Origin: Nitrospirillum pindoramense
Lineage (GTDB): Bacteria; Pseudomonadota; Alphaproteobacteria; Azospirillales; Azospirillaceae
Direction: 5' to 3'
Length of the DNA stretch: 64,000 nt
NCBI RefSeq assembly: GCF_007827955.1
Contig: NZ_VITR01000012.1
Span: 62,001 to 126,000 of the forward strand
Shown: positions 22,002-30,036 of the stretch, piece after piece
How positions within the stretch are numbered: position 1 is the stretch's first letter
How the letters are laid out: every line of letters begins with the position of its first letter
Program-made: the position numbers and the translations under genes
Notes under the pieces: model-generated
Databases searched by the model: none
Seen by the model: the letters and a program-made list of their open reading frames with translations, nothing else
What the model was told of the DNA's origin: nothing

Positions 22002-23278
22002 GACGGGGGCGAGCGCCCCCCGTCGGCATCGACCTGCACGCGGTCGCCGCCCGCCGCCTTGGCGGCGTCCAGGGCCTGGCCGGCGCGGCGCAGGGCGTCC
22101 GCCAGGTCCGCGCCGCCACCGCCGCCGCTACCCTCACCCGTGCCGTCCCCAGGAACCTCCGCGTCCGACGCCCCGGGGGCCGGCGCCCCGGGGGCCGGCG
22201 GCGCGGAGATCCGGGCGATGCCGATACTGACCGTCCAGGCCAGGGTGGCCTGACCGTTGATGGGGGCGGCGCCCACCGCGCGGCGCAGGCCCTCAGCGCG
22301 GGCGGTCGCGTCCATCAGGTCGGCATCCGGCAGCATCACGGCGAATGCGCGCCCGCCGATGCGGCCGGCCACCTCGCCCTGCCGCAGCCAGCCCTGCAAC
22401 AGCCGGCCGAACTGGTCCAGGGCGCGGTCCCCGGCCTCAGGCCCCAGGGACTCGTTGAGGGCCCTGAAATGGTCGATGTCGATGAGCAGCAAGGCCGCCG
22501 GCTGGCCCGCGCCCTGCCGCCGCCGCACCTCGCGCCCCGCCACCTCCAGGAAGTGGCGGCGGTTGGGCAGGCCGGTCAAGGCGTCGCGGGTGGCCATGTC
22601 GTACAGCCGCGCGGCGGACAGCCTCAGCCCGCCGACCAGCGGCCGGAAAATGAACAGGGCCTCCGCCAGCAGGGTGGTCAACAGGATGGCCAGCACCCCC
22701 TGCTGCGCCCGGCGCAGCCCGTCGATGCGCTGCACCGCCTCCCCCTCGAACTGGCGCACCGCCTCATCCAGCAGGGGGATGATGACGTCGCGCGTCTGGG
22801 TGCGGATATCGGCGAAGGACCGGGCGCGCAGGTCCTCGGTGGAGTCCGACGGCCCCTCGCCCCGGGCCAGGATGCGCACGGAGAGTATGAGGTCACGGGT
22901 GCGCCGGTCCAGGTCGGTCGGCGGTGAGAAATAAAGGGCGCGGGCGGCATCGGACAGGCCATGGGTGATGCCCAGGTCGCCGTTGCCGGCCAGCAGGGCG
23001 CGGTGGGCCCGCTCCATGGCGGCGGCGGCCTGCAGCAGGGGTATCCGCGCCTGTTCGTCATGATCCTCGTAAAAGTCCCGCGCCAGCAGCCCGATGCGCT
23101 GCGACAGCATGCGCTGGCGGCCCGCGACGTTGATGATGGTGCCGCTGTCGCGCTGCTGGGCGATGACATGGTCCAGCAACAGGTGCACCGCCCCCGACAG
23201 CAGGGCGATCAGGGCCAGGGCGGCGACATAGGCCACCGTCAGGCGGCGCGTCGGAAGGCGGTGGTCGGCACGCGTCAT
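21989..23278 (-). CDS. membrane GGDEF-domain protein with degenerate active site
   Basis: This 429-residue protein has a TM helix (about 14-36), a PilJ/NarX-type helical sensor (INVAGRQRMLSQRIGLLARDFYE, residues about 49-71 in outline), a second TM (about 193-213) and a GGDEF domain from about residue 228 (MATRDALTGLPNRRHF, then LLLIDIDHFRALNE). The catalytic loop that should read GG(D/E)EF is GGRAF (308-312), so the acidic metal and catalytic residues are lost. A Pro/Ala/Gly-rich insertion of about 35 residues (about 353-390) interrupts the region before the final helix. It is probably not an active diguanylate cyclase; it may bind GTP or act as a signalling scaffold. ATG 23278 is the first good start. 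Confidence 0.88.
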   Translation of the reverse strand: MTRADHRLPTRRLTVAYVAALALIALLSGAVHLLLDHVIAQQRDSGTIINVAGRQRMLSQRIGLLARDFYEDHDEQARIPLLQAAAAMERAHRALLAGNGDLGITHGLSDAARALYFSPPTDLDRRTRDLILSVRILARGEGPSDSTEDLRARSFADIRTQTRDVIIPLLDEAVRQFEGEAVQRIDGLRRAQQGVLAILLTTLLAEALFIFRPLVGGLRLSAARLYDMATRDALTGLPNRRHFLEVAGREVRRRQGAGQPAALLLIDIDHFRALNESLGPEAGDRALDQFGRLLQGWLRQGEVAGRIGGRAFAVMLPDADLMDATARAEGLRRAVGAAPINGQATLAWTVSIGIARISAPPAPGAPAPGASDAEVPGDGTGEGSGGGGGADLADALRRAGQALDAAKAAGGDRVQVDADGGRSPPSQAS

Positions 23279-23389
23279 GTCACCGGGGCGGTCCTGGGTG
23301 GAACGGACGGCCCAAACCGGGGCGCGGCCGCCGCCGGATCATCAACCGGACGCTGTCGCGTGACAAGGCCGGTGGGGCTGACCTGATGG

Positions 23390-23596
23390 CTAGTCCCGCT
23401 CTGGCGTTTCGGGCGCCGGGTCGCCGTGGCCGCCCCGCTGGGAGGCGGCCCGGCGGCCCAGTGCCTGGGACCGGGACAGCGCCACCAGGCGGCCCCGGAT
23501 GTCGGCGGCGGTCAGGTCGCCATGGGCATCACCGGCCGCCACCGGGCCATTGGCCGGCGATCCATCGGGCCGACTGCCTGTGGACTGGATAGTCAT
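23390..23596 (-). CDS. small hypothetical protein downstream of the PadR regulator
   Basis: This 68-residue polar protein has no recognisable domain. It begins at ATG 23596 behind a strong GGGGAGGATCGCC ribosome binding site and starts 19 bases after the stop of the PadR-type regulator, so the two are very likely co-transcribed. The central LVALSRSQALGRRAASQRG could form one amphipathic helix; the rest looks disordered. Function unknown, but the clear start signal argues that it is translated. Confidence 0.6.
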   Translation of the reverse strand: MTIQSTGSRPDGSPANGPVAAGDAHGDLTAADIRGRLVALSRSQALGRRAASQRGGHGDPAPETPERD

Positions 23597-23615
23597 GGCG
23601 ATCCTCCCCGTTCAG

Positions 23616-24251
23616 TCAGGCCCGCTCGATCGCCTGGGCCGCCTGGTCCAGGGCCTGGGCGATGGCGCGCGCCTGCTCTTCCGTCAGGCTTTCGCCGCGC
23701 AGGCGGAGGCGCAGGGCCATTTTCAGGTTTTCCATGGCCCGGACGACGGTGGCGGGCGGCATCCAGCCGCGCTGGGCGCTGACCTTGTCCAGCCGTTCCT
23801 TGATGGCGGCCAGGACGGGACGGTTTTCCTCCAGGAAGGCGGCGCCGGCGGACGTCAGGGTGTACAGCTTCTTGCCGCCCTCCCCCACCGCCACCTCGGT
23901 ATGGCCCATTTCCTCCAGCAGGGTCAGCGTCGGGTAGACGACGCCGGGGCTGGGGCTGTAGCCGCCGCCGACCTTTTCCTCGATGGCCTTGATGATCTCA
24001 TAACCATAGCGGGGCTTTTCCCGGATCAGGTCCAGGAACAGGAAACGCAGGTCGCCGTTTTCGAAAACCCGCGCCGCGCCGCCGCGACCACCCCGGCCGC
24101 CGAAGCCCTCACGCTCCCCCCGGGCCCAGCGGTCGCCATGGCCGCCCCAGTGAGCGCCCCAGGCGCCCCAGAAACCGTCGCCGTCGCGGCCACGGGCATG
24201 GCGGCGGCCGCCGTCGCAGTGCCGGTCCTCATGATGTTTGAAAAAGCGCAT
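23616..24251 (-). CDS. PadR-family repressor, YqjI-like, with His/Gly-rich N-terminus
   Basis: This 211-residue regulator carries a PadR winged helix at about residues 65-145 (LRFLFLDLIREKPRYGYEI, SPSPGVVYPTLTLLEEMG) and a C-terminal dimerisation helix. It is preceded by about 60 residues rich in His, Gly, Arg and Asp (HHEDRHCDGGRRHARGRD). The same arrangement is found in E. coli YqjI, a nickel- and iron-linked repressor whose N-terminal extension binds metal; metal sensing here is by analogy. ATG 24251 sits directly beside an ATATC-rich palindromic region, pointing to autoregulation. The small ORF at 23390-23596 is its operon partner. Confidence 0.87.
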   Translation of the reverse strand: MRFFKHHEDRHCDGGRRHARGRDGDGFWGAWGAHWGGHGDRWARGEREGFGGRGGRGGAARVFENGDLRFLFLDLIREKPRYGYEIIKAIEEKVGGGYSPSPGVVYPTLTLLEEMGHTEVAVGEGGKKLYTLTSAGAAFLEENRPVLAAIKERLDKVSAQRGWMPPATVVRAMENLKMALRLRLRGESLTEEQARAIAQALDQAAQAIERA

Positions 24252-24254
24252 GAT

Positions 24255-24314
24255 GATATCTCGACCCTATCTAGTGTGTTATTCGATATATCGTGAGATA
24301 AGATATATCTCGAC
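24255..24314. promoter_or_regulatory. cluster of GATATC/GATATATC palindromes, probable PadR operator
   Basis: Three palindromes occur within 60 bases upstream of the PadR gene: GATATC (24255-24260), CGATATATCG (24284-24293) and AGATATATCT (24301-24310). TATCTCGA at 24257-24264 recurs at 24307-24314 and in inverted form as GAGATA at 24295-24300. The AT-rich cluster stands out in a GC-rich genome and lies between the divergent PadR and SDR genes, so it could regulate both. Confidence 0.65.
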
Positions 24315-24415
24315 CCTTTCTTGAGTCAAGGGCGGCGGCGCGGATTTATCGCAGATCATTGACGGCCCGGGGCGGCACCCCGGATAGTCGGGGCGCAAAA
24401 GAAGGAAGCCCCGCC

Positions 24416-25204
24416 ATGTCGCCCGACACCCTGCACAACCCCATGAGCCTGGTCGGCCGATCCATGCTGGTGACCGGGGCGTCGGCCGGAATCGGCCAGG
24501 CCACCGCCGTGCTGCTGTCCCGCCTGGGCGCGCGCGTCACCCTGAACGGCCGGGATGAGGGGCGGCTGGGCGATACCCTGTCGCGGCTGTCCCCTGTTTC
24601 AAATGGGCCGGACGGGGGGCATCGCGTGGCGCCCTTCGACATGGGGGAACTGGATGCCATCCCGGCGTGGATGAAGGAACAGGCGGCCCTGTCGGGCCCC
24701 TTCGACGGCGTGGCGCATTGCGCCGGCATCCAGACGCTGCGCCCCATCCGCATCTTCACCCAGGAGTTCTTCGACCAGGTGATGCGGGTCAACCTGGGGT
24801 CCTGCCTGGCGCTGGCCAAGGGGCTGCGGCAGAAGGGCGTGAAGGCGGAGCGCGCGGCCATGGTCTTCATCTCCTCCACCGCCGCCACCGCCGCCTCGCC
24901 GGCCAACATCGTCTATGCGGCGGCCAAGGGCGGCATCATCGCCGCGACCAAGGGCCTGTCGGCCGAACTGCTGCCGGACGGCATCCGCGTGAACTGCGTG
25001 GTGCCCAGCATCGTCATGACCGACCTGATCGAGCGCGGCTTCGAAAAGCTGAGTCAGGAGCAGATCGACCATCTGCAACGCCTGCAACCCCTGGGCTTCG
25101 GCCATGTCGACGACGTGGCGCACGCCATCGCCTATCTGCTGGCCGACACCGGCCGCTGGATCACCGGCACCGCCCTGACCGTCGACGGGGGGCGCACAGC
25201 GTGA
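24416..25204 (+). CDS. short-chain dehydrogenase/reductase
   Basis: This 262-residue classical SDR has the cofactor motif TGASAGIG (residues about 21-28), HCAG, the catalytic Ser in FISSTAA and Y-x3-K in VYAAAKGG. It ends with the usual GRWITGTALTVDGG. ATG 24416 has AAGGAAG upstream. It is the first gene of a tightly overlapped operon (SDR, Rieske protein, oxygenase, PseH-like acetyltransferase; every junction overlaps). FabG-type 3-ketoacyl-ACP reductases belong to this family, and ACP plus FabH-like genes sit elsewhere in the window, so it may reduce an acyl precursor; a sugar oxidoreductase is equally possible from sequence alone. Confidence 0.88.
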   Translation: MSPDTLHNPMSLVGRSMLVTGASAGIGQATAVLLSRLGARVTLNGRDEGRLGDTLSRLSPVSNGPDGGHRVAPFDMGELDAIPAWMKEQAALSGPFDGVAHCAGIQTLRPIRIFTQEFFDQVMRVNLGSCLALAKGLRQKGVKAERAAMVFISSTAATAASPANIVYAAAKGGIIAATKGLSAELLPDGIRVNCVVPSIVMTDLIERGFEKLSQEQIDHLQRLQPLGFGHVDDVAHAIAYLLADTGRWITGTALTVDGGRTA

Positions 25205-25611
25205 CCATCCCCTGGGTGACCACTCCCTGGGTCAAGCTGGGCGACACGGCGGCGCTCGCCAGCCACGGCGACTATCTGACGGGCCGGGCGCCGGATGCCG
25301 AGGGCGGCGCCGTTCCCGTGGTGGTGCAGAACTTCCAGGGGGTCCTGAAGGCCTTCCGCAACGTCTGCTCCCATCGCTTCGCCCTGATCCACGACCAGCC
25401 CTGCGGGCGCGGACTGCTGCGCTGTCCCTATCATGGCTGGGTGTATGACGCGGATGGCGTGCCCATCGGCATCCCCTTCGACGACAGCGATTTCCAGTTG
25501 GATACGGAGGCTCGCCGGCGCCTGGCGCTGACGCCCGTGGGCCTGGCCGTCAGCGGGGGGACTGTGTGGGTGAACGTGGATGCCGCCGCCGCCTTTGCGG
25601 GAGATGCCTGA
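25201..25611 (+). CDS. stand-alone Rieske [2Fe-2S] protein, probable oxygenase subunit
   Basis: This 136-residue protein is almost entirely a Rieske domain: C56-x-H58 (CSHRF) and C75-x2-H78 (CPYHGWVYD) bind the 2Fe-2S cluster. It starts at GTG 25201, overlapping the SDR stop by four bases, and its stop overlaps the next start by one base. Its surrounding sequence (FRNVCSHR, PYHGW, then DSDFQLD) resembles the Rieske domain inside ring-hydroxylating oxygenase alpha subunits, such as the complete one at 59390-60526 (CSHRHARL, CPYHGWTYN, DPSFQLD), rather than a small ferredoxin. It has no signal peptide. It probably passes electrons to the catalytic domain encoded by the next gene. Confidence 0.9.
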   Translation: MTIPWVTTPWVKLGDTAALASHGDYLTGRAPDAEGGAVPVVVQNFQGVLKAFRNVCSHRFALIHDQPCGRGLLRCPYHGWVYDADGVPIGIPFDDSDFQLDTEARRRLALTPVGLAVSGGTVWVNVDAAAAFAGDA

Positions 25612-26567
25612 TGGGGGAGATGCTGCCCGCCCGCTGGTTCGATGACCCGCACTGCCATGCCCAGGAATTGGCGGCGCTGCGGCGCCAGTGGCTGTACCTC
25701 GGCACCCGGTTCGAGGCGCCCTTGACCCGGCCGGTGCTGGGCACGCCCGTGATCCTGGACGGTTCCCTCAAGGCGACCGACGACCAGGGCCGCCCCCTGG
25801 AAACGGACGCCTGCGGCGCCTTCGTGTTCGTGCGTCTGGAAGGGAATGGCCCCAGCCTGGCGGAACATCTGGCGCCGGTGGCGGAGCACCTGGCCCGGCT
25901 GTCGGGCCAGTGCGACCAGTCCATCGCCGACGACCATGTGGAATTCGCCGCCAACTGGAAGGCGCTGGTGGAAAACACTATGGACGACTTCCACGGTTCC
26001 ACCGTCCATCCCACCACCATCCATCCCGCCGTGCATGCCGATTGGCAAACGCATCTGGAAACACGGCGCTTTGGCCGGCACAGCACGTCCAGCTGGCGGC
26101 TGAGCGAGGGGACCGAGGCGTGGTGGCGGCGCATCGACGGCAAGGCCGGCCTGCGCCGGGTGGTGGACCATGCGCGCTATGACCACTGCTTCGTCTTTCC
26201 CAACCTGTATGTCGCCAGCTTTTACGGGGCCATGGTCATCACCCACACGGTGACGCCCCTGGCCCCGGACCGCAGCCGCCTGGACTGGCGCCTGTTCCTG
26301 CCGGTGACGGCGCCGGACAAACCGGCCGTGGCGGCCTTTCGCCGGTCGCTGGCCACCCTGCTGGCGCAGTCCGCCCGCACCGTGATCCTGGAGGATCAGC
26401 CGCTGTGCGAACGGGTGCAGCAGGCGCGGGGGGCGGCAGAGGTCGCCGGCGTCCTGGGCCGGCGCGAACGGCGCATCGCCGATTTCCATCACGCCTGGGC
26501 CCGGACCTTGGGCCTGGACGCCCCACCCCGGCCGGCGGACGCGCCCTATGAGGAGGGGGACGCATGA
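25611..26567 (+). CDS. Rieske oxygenase catalytic subunit lacking its Rieske domain
   Basis: This 318-residue protein contains the mononuclear-iron domain of Rieske oxygenases: NWKALVENTMDDFHGSTVH supplies D125, H128 and H133, and LEDQPLCERVQ supplies D262 as the third ligand. The N-terminus (LPARWFDDPHCHAQELAALRRQWLYLG, shown in part) matches the segment that normally precedes the Rieske domain. It is followed directly by the segment that normally comes after it (CGAFVFVRL); no CxH/CxxH cluster motif is present. The Rieske domain is supplied by the overlapping upstream gene. The start is ATG 25611 (TGATG overlap). Substrate unknown; the operon context suggests a sugar nucleotide or acyl group. 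Confidence 0.85.
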   Translation: MGEMLPARWFDDPHCHAQELAALRRQWLYLGTRFEAPLTRPVLGTPVILDGSLKATDDQGRPLETDACGAFVFVRLEGNGPSLAEHLAPVAEHLARLSGQCDQSIADDHVEFAANWKALVENTMDDFHGSTVHPTTIHPAVHADWQTHLETRRFGRHSTSSWRLSEGTEAWWRRIDGKAGLRRVVDHARYDHCFVFPNLYVASFYGAMVITHTVTPLAPDRSRLDWRLFLPVTAPDKPAVAAFRRSLATLLAQSARTVILEDQPLCERVQQARGAAEVAGVLGRRERRIADFHHAWARTLGLDAPPRPADAPYEEGDA

Positions 26568-27124
26568 CCCTGAGTTATCGCATCCCGACAGAGGACGACG
26601 CCCGCCTGCTGCTGGACTGGCGGCTCCGCCCCGATATCGCCCGCCATCTGTTCACCCAGGTGGAGGACGACATGGACAAGCAGCGGGCTTGGCTGGCCCG
26701 CTGTGCCGCCCGCGACGATTACCATCATCGCATCATGATGGTGGACGGGGTGCCGGTGGGCTACGCCTCCATCACCGTCACCCATCCGGCCTGGGGGATC
26801 GCCACCCTGGGGGCCTACATGGCGGACCGGCGGGGGCGTACGGGGTCGGCGCCGCTGAACTTCACCCACGCCCTGAACCACGTCTTCTACGCCTTGGGCT
26901 TGCGCAAGGTGGTGAACCAGGTCATGGCCGACAACGACCGCGTCCTGCGCGGCCAGACCATGCTGGGCTATCGTCATGTCGGCGTGCTGAAGGACCATGC
27001 GGTGAAGGAAGGTCAGGCATACGACGTCCACCTGTTTGAGATGTCGGCGGCCGACTGGGCGGTGAAACGCCTGAAATTCCGGGAATATGCCGATTGGGAT
27101 GGGGGCCTCTGGCCCCCCGCCTAA
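26564..27124 (+). CDS. pseH: GNAT N-acetyltransferase, PseH-like
   Basis: This 186-residue GNAT enzyme fits the PseH pattern: an early L-x-W-R segment (LLLDWRLRPDIARHLFTQ), a D/H-rich motif before W (MDKQRAWL), and the acetyl-CoA-binding core in the second half. PseH acetylates the 4-amino group made by PseC, the third step towards pseudaminic acid. ATG 26564 overlaps the preceding stop by four bases (ATGA), making it the last gene of the SDR/Rieske operon. Because ACPs are encoded elsewhere in the window it might use an acyl-ACP or a longer acyl-CoA rather than acetyl-CoA; that is speculation. The pathway assignment rests on family pattern and context. Confidence 0.72.
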   Translation: MTLSYRIPTEDDARLLLDWRLRPDIARHLFTQVEDDMDKQRAWLARCAARDDYHHRIMMVDGVPVGYASITVTHPAWGIATLGAYMADRRGRTGSAPLNFTHALNHVFYALGLRKVVNQVMADNDRVLRGQTMLGYRHVGVLKDHAVKEGQAYDVHLFEMSAADWAVKRLKFREYADWDGGLWPPA

Positions 27125-27209
27125 AGGCGGATTGGCGGCGCCAGCCCGGGGGGCTAATTGTCGTGCAAGGAACAGAAGGCAGCTCCGTTCCAGGGCAAAG
27201 GCCCCCACG

Positions 27210-28178
27210 ATGACCATGACCGATCCCCTCCCCCAATCCACCCGTCGGGTGGTGCTGTTCGCCCATTTCGATCGCGACGGCCAGATCGACGACCATGTCC
27301 TCTACTACCTGCGCGGCCTGCGCGAGGTGGCCGAGCGTATCCTGTTCGTGTCCGACGGCGCCTTGATGGAAGGCCAGGCGGAGCGGCTGGGCACCTTGGC
27401 GGAACTGGTCCATGCCGGTCGCCACGGCGCCTATGATTTCGGCAGTTGGAAGCTGGGCTTCGAGGCGCTGGGCGGCGATGTCGCCCTCTATGACGAGGTC
27501 ATCGTCGCCAACGACAGCTGCTATGGCCCCGTCTTCCCCTTCGCCCCGGTGTTCGAGGCCATGGCGGACCGGGAGTGCGATTTCTGGGGCCTGACCGATG
27601 GGCTGGTGGACGGCGACATCCGCTATCTCACCAGCAATTTCCTGGTCTTCCGCCCGGCCGTGACCCGCCATGCGGAGTTCACCCGCTTCTGGCAAGAGGT
27701 GACGCGGCAGCCCGACAAGACGGCCGTCTGCCGCGCCTACGAATTCGGCCTCAGCCAGCGGCTCATGGCCCTGGGCTTCCGGCCCGGCCGCTATCTTCCC
27801 CAGCCCTTCGTCGCCAAGGAACTCTATTCCGACGTCTATTTCGACGACTGCCTGGAGGAGCACCGCATGCCCCTGGTGAAGGTGGCGGTGTTCAGCCAAA
27901 ACCAGCAGCGTGTCGCCCGCCTGCGCGAGCGTCTGGACCGCATGGCCCAGTTCTATCCCGTGGCCCTGATCGAGGCGCATGTGGCGCGCCTGTGCGGCAC
28001 CGCCCACCCCCCGATCCACGACCTGCCCTGGCGCCAGGAACGTACGCGCCTGGCGTCCCTGCCCGGCACGTACAGGCGCAGCAAGTACAGCCGTGACCTG
28101 CGCTGGTGGTGGTGTTACATCCGCGTTCTGGGAGTGCCGGTCTTCGCCGCCGCCCGGCGGGTGCGGGCGGCGGCGTGA
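27210..28178 (+). CDS. rhamnan-synthesis-F-type glycosyltransferase
   Basis: This 322-residue protein belongs to the RgpF family: VVLFAHFDRDGQIDDHVLYYL at the start, LVHAGRHGAYDFGSWKLGFEAL, then DEVIVANDSCYGPVFP and the WGLTDG motif are characteristic. Such enzymes extend rhamnose-rich or other deoxysugar polymers in the cytoplasm before export. ATG 27210 is chosen over longer starts because upstream residues are arginine- and proline-rich and overlap pseH. The gap to pseH is 85 bases, so co-transcription is possible. It converges on a chemoreceptor gene nine bases away. Confidence 0.87.
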   Translation: MTMTDPLPQSTRRVVLFAHFDRDGQIDDHVLYYLRGLREVAERILFVSDGALMEGQAERLGTLAELVHAGRHGAYDFGSWKLGFEALGGDVALYDEVIVANDSCYGPVFPFAPVFEAMADRECDFWGLTDGLVDGDIRYLTSNFLVFRPAVTRHAEFTRFWQEVTRQPDKTAVCRAYEFGLSQRLMALGFRPGRYLPQPFVAKELYSDVYFDDCLEEHRMPLVKVAVFSQNQQRVARLRERLDRMAQFYPVALIEAHVARLCGTAHPPIHDLPWRQERTRLASLPGTYRRSKYSRDLRWWWCYIRVLGVPVFAAARRVRAAA

Positions 28179-28187
28179 CAGGTATCC

Positions 28188-29870
28188 TCAGGCCGCTCGT
28201 ATTTCCGCCAGGAAACGCACCACCTCGGACCGCAGGGCGTTCGACTGGCTGCCCAGGGAGCGGGCGGCGGCCAGCACCTGCGAGGCGGCGGTGCCGGTCT
28301 CGCCCGCGGCCCCGGTCACCCGGGCGATGTTGGACGACACCTCCTCGGTGCCCTTGGCCGCTTGGGTGACATTGCGGGCGATTTCCAGCGTGGTGGCGTT
28401 CTGTTCCTCCACCGCCGCCGAAATGGTGGCCGAGATGCCGTTGACCTCCTCGATGGTGCCGCTGATGCCCTGGATGGCGGTCACGACGCCGCCGGTGGCC
28501 GCCTGCATCTCCTGAATCTGGCGGGCGATGTCCTCGGTGGCACGGGCGGTCTGGTTGGCCAGGCCCTTGACCTCGCTGGCCACGACGGCGAAGCCCTTGC
28601 CGGCGTCACCCGCGCGCGCCGCCTCAATGGTGGCGTTCAGGGCCAGCAGGTTGGTTTGGCCGGCGATGGCCTGGATCAACTCCACCACCGTGCCGATGCG
28701 CTGCGCCGCGTCCGCCAGCCCCTGGACCAGGGCGTCAGACTGGGCCGCCGCCTGCGCCGCCTCTGACGCCACGGTGCTGGACCGGGCCGCCTGGCGGCTG
28801 ATCTCTTGAATGGAGCTGGTCATCTCCTCCGCCGCCGAGGCGACGGTCTGCACATTGGCGGAGGTCTGTTCGGCCGCCGCCGCGGTAGCGGTGGCCTGGG
28901 CCTTGGTGCGCTCGGCCACATCGGCCATACCCTGCGCCGTCGAGTCCAGCTGAGTGGCGGCGCCGCTGACCGCCTCCAGGATGCCGGCGACAGCGCCGTC
29001 GAAACCCTGGACCAGACGGTCCACCGCCTGGGCGCGGCGCAGCTTCGCCTCTTCCGCCTGCCGCTGTCCGGCCGCCAGCCGGTCGGCCTCGATGGCGTTC
29101 TGCTTGAACACCTCCAGGGCACGGGCCATGGCGCCAACCTCGTCCCGCCGCTCCAGTCCGTCAACCGTGATGCCCCGGTCGCCCTCCGCCAGGCGGCGCA
29201 TGCGGTCGGTCAAGGCGGCGATGGGGGCTGCGATGGCCCCCGACAGCATCAGTGCCGCCAGGATGGCCACTACCACCGCAGCGATGCCGCCCAGGATGGT
29301 GGCCCAATAGGTGGTGTGGAACGCGGACTGCTGCTCATCGTGGCGCTGGTCCAACAGGCCCCGCTCGGCCGTGGCGATCTCGGCCACCTTGGCGCGGATG
29401 GCGTCCATCTGCGCCTTCCCGCCGTTCACCGATTCCACCGTACGCGCCTGATCCCGCTGATCCGTCTTCATCAGCGCCACGAGCTCTTCAGCGTACTGGT
29501 GGCGCCAGGCCCCAGCCAGACGGTCGATCTCATCCAGGCGCCGCTGCTGGGCCGGGTTATCCGCCGTCAGGGTGCGCGCTTCGGTCATCGCCCGACCGTA
29601 GGCGTCGGCCCCGGTCTTGTAGGGGGCCAGCACCGCCTCATCCGCCGACACAAGATACCCACGCAGGCCGGTTTCCTGGTCGACCAGGGCTGCAAGCGCC
29701 GCATCGACAGCGTCCAGCACCTTGTAACTGTGGGTCGTCCACCGGCTGCTGTCCTGGATGAAGGACACTCGGGCGTATGTCAGGCCGCTGACCGCGAAGG
29801 AAACGACCAGCACGAGGGAAAAGGCGACCGCCAGCTTCCCCAAGATGCGAAGATTGCTCAGGAATGTCAT
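28188..29870 (-). CDS. methyl-accepting chemotaxis protein with CHASE3 sensor
   Basis: This 560-residue receptor has TM1 (about 10-32), a helical CHASE3-type periplasmic domain (about 35-180; [19 protein letters not shown] is diagnostic), TM2 (about 190-212), HAMP (about 212-265) and the methyl-accepting domain (about 300-550) with the invariant tip around [20 protein letters not shown] 29870 has GGAG at the right distance; the frame extends ten codons further without support. It lacks the C-terminal pentapeptide tether. The ligand is unknown. It lies alone between the glycosyltransferase and tetR and may feed the same chemotaxis system as the Aer-like receptor. Confidence 0.93.
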   Translation of the reverse strand: MTFLSNLRILGKLAVAFSLVLVVSFAVSGLTYARVSFIQDSSRWTTHSYKVLDAVDAALAALVDQETGLRGYLVSADEAVLAPYKTGADAYGRAMTEARTLTADNPAQQRRLDEIDRLAGAWRHQYAEELVALMKTDQRDQARTVESVNGGKAQMDAIRAKVAEIATAERGLLDQRHDEQQSAFHTTYWATILGGIAAVVVAILAALMLSGAIAAPIAALTDRMRRLAEGDRGITVDGLERRDEVGAMARALEVFKQNAIEADRLAAGQRQAEEAKLRRAQAVDRLVQGFDGAVAGILEAVSGAATQLDSTAQGMADVAERTKAQATATAAAAEQTSANVQTVASAAEEMTSSIQEISRQAARSSTVASEAAQAAAQSDALVQGLADAAQRIGTVVELIQAIAGQTNLLALNATIEAARAGDAGKGFAVVASEVKGLANQTARATEDIARQIQEMQAATGGVVTAIQGISGTIEEVNGISATISAAVEEQNATTLEIARNVTQAAKGTEEVSSNIARVTGAAGETGTAASQVLAAARSLGSQSNALRSEVVRFLAEIRAA

Positions 29871-29975
29871 GACGCGCTCCACAGGGTGATTTGTACCCAA
29901 GGATTACGTCAATAAGTTACATTCGAAGCCACACGACCTTGGTTTTGTACGAATGTGGTATCCCCTCCGATAGAT

Positions 29976-30036
29976 AGTGACGCTATGTCACTTCGGATTA
30001 GCCCGGCGGCCCTCGTTCCGCCGAACGGCTAATCCG
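29976..30036. repeat. two inverted repeats spanning the tetR stop codon
   Basis: A 10-bp perfect stem (CGGATTAGCC at 29994-30003, complement at 30027-30036) encloses an inner CGGCGG/CCGCCG stem and covers the end of tetR. Next to it, AGTGAC-N5-GTCACT (29976-29992) forms a second palindrome upstream of the chemoreceptor. Neither strand shows a T-run after the large hairpin, so it is not a textbook intrinsic terminator. The smaller palindrome could be an operator. Confidence 0.55.
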
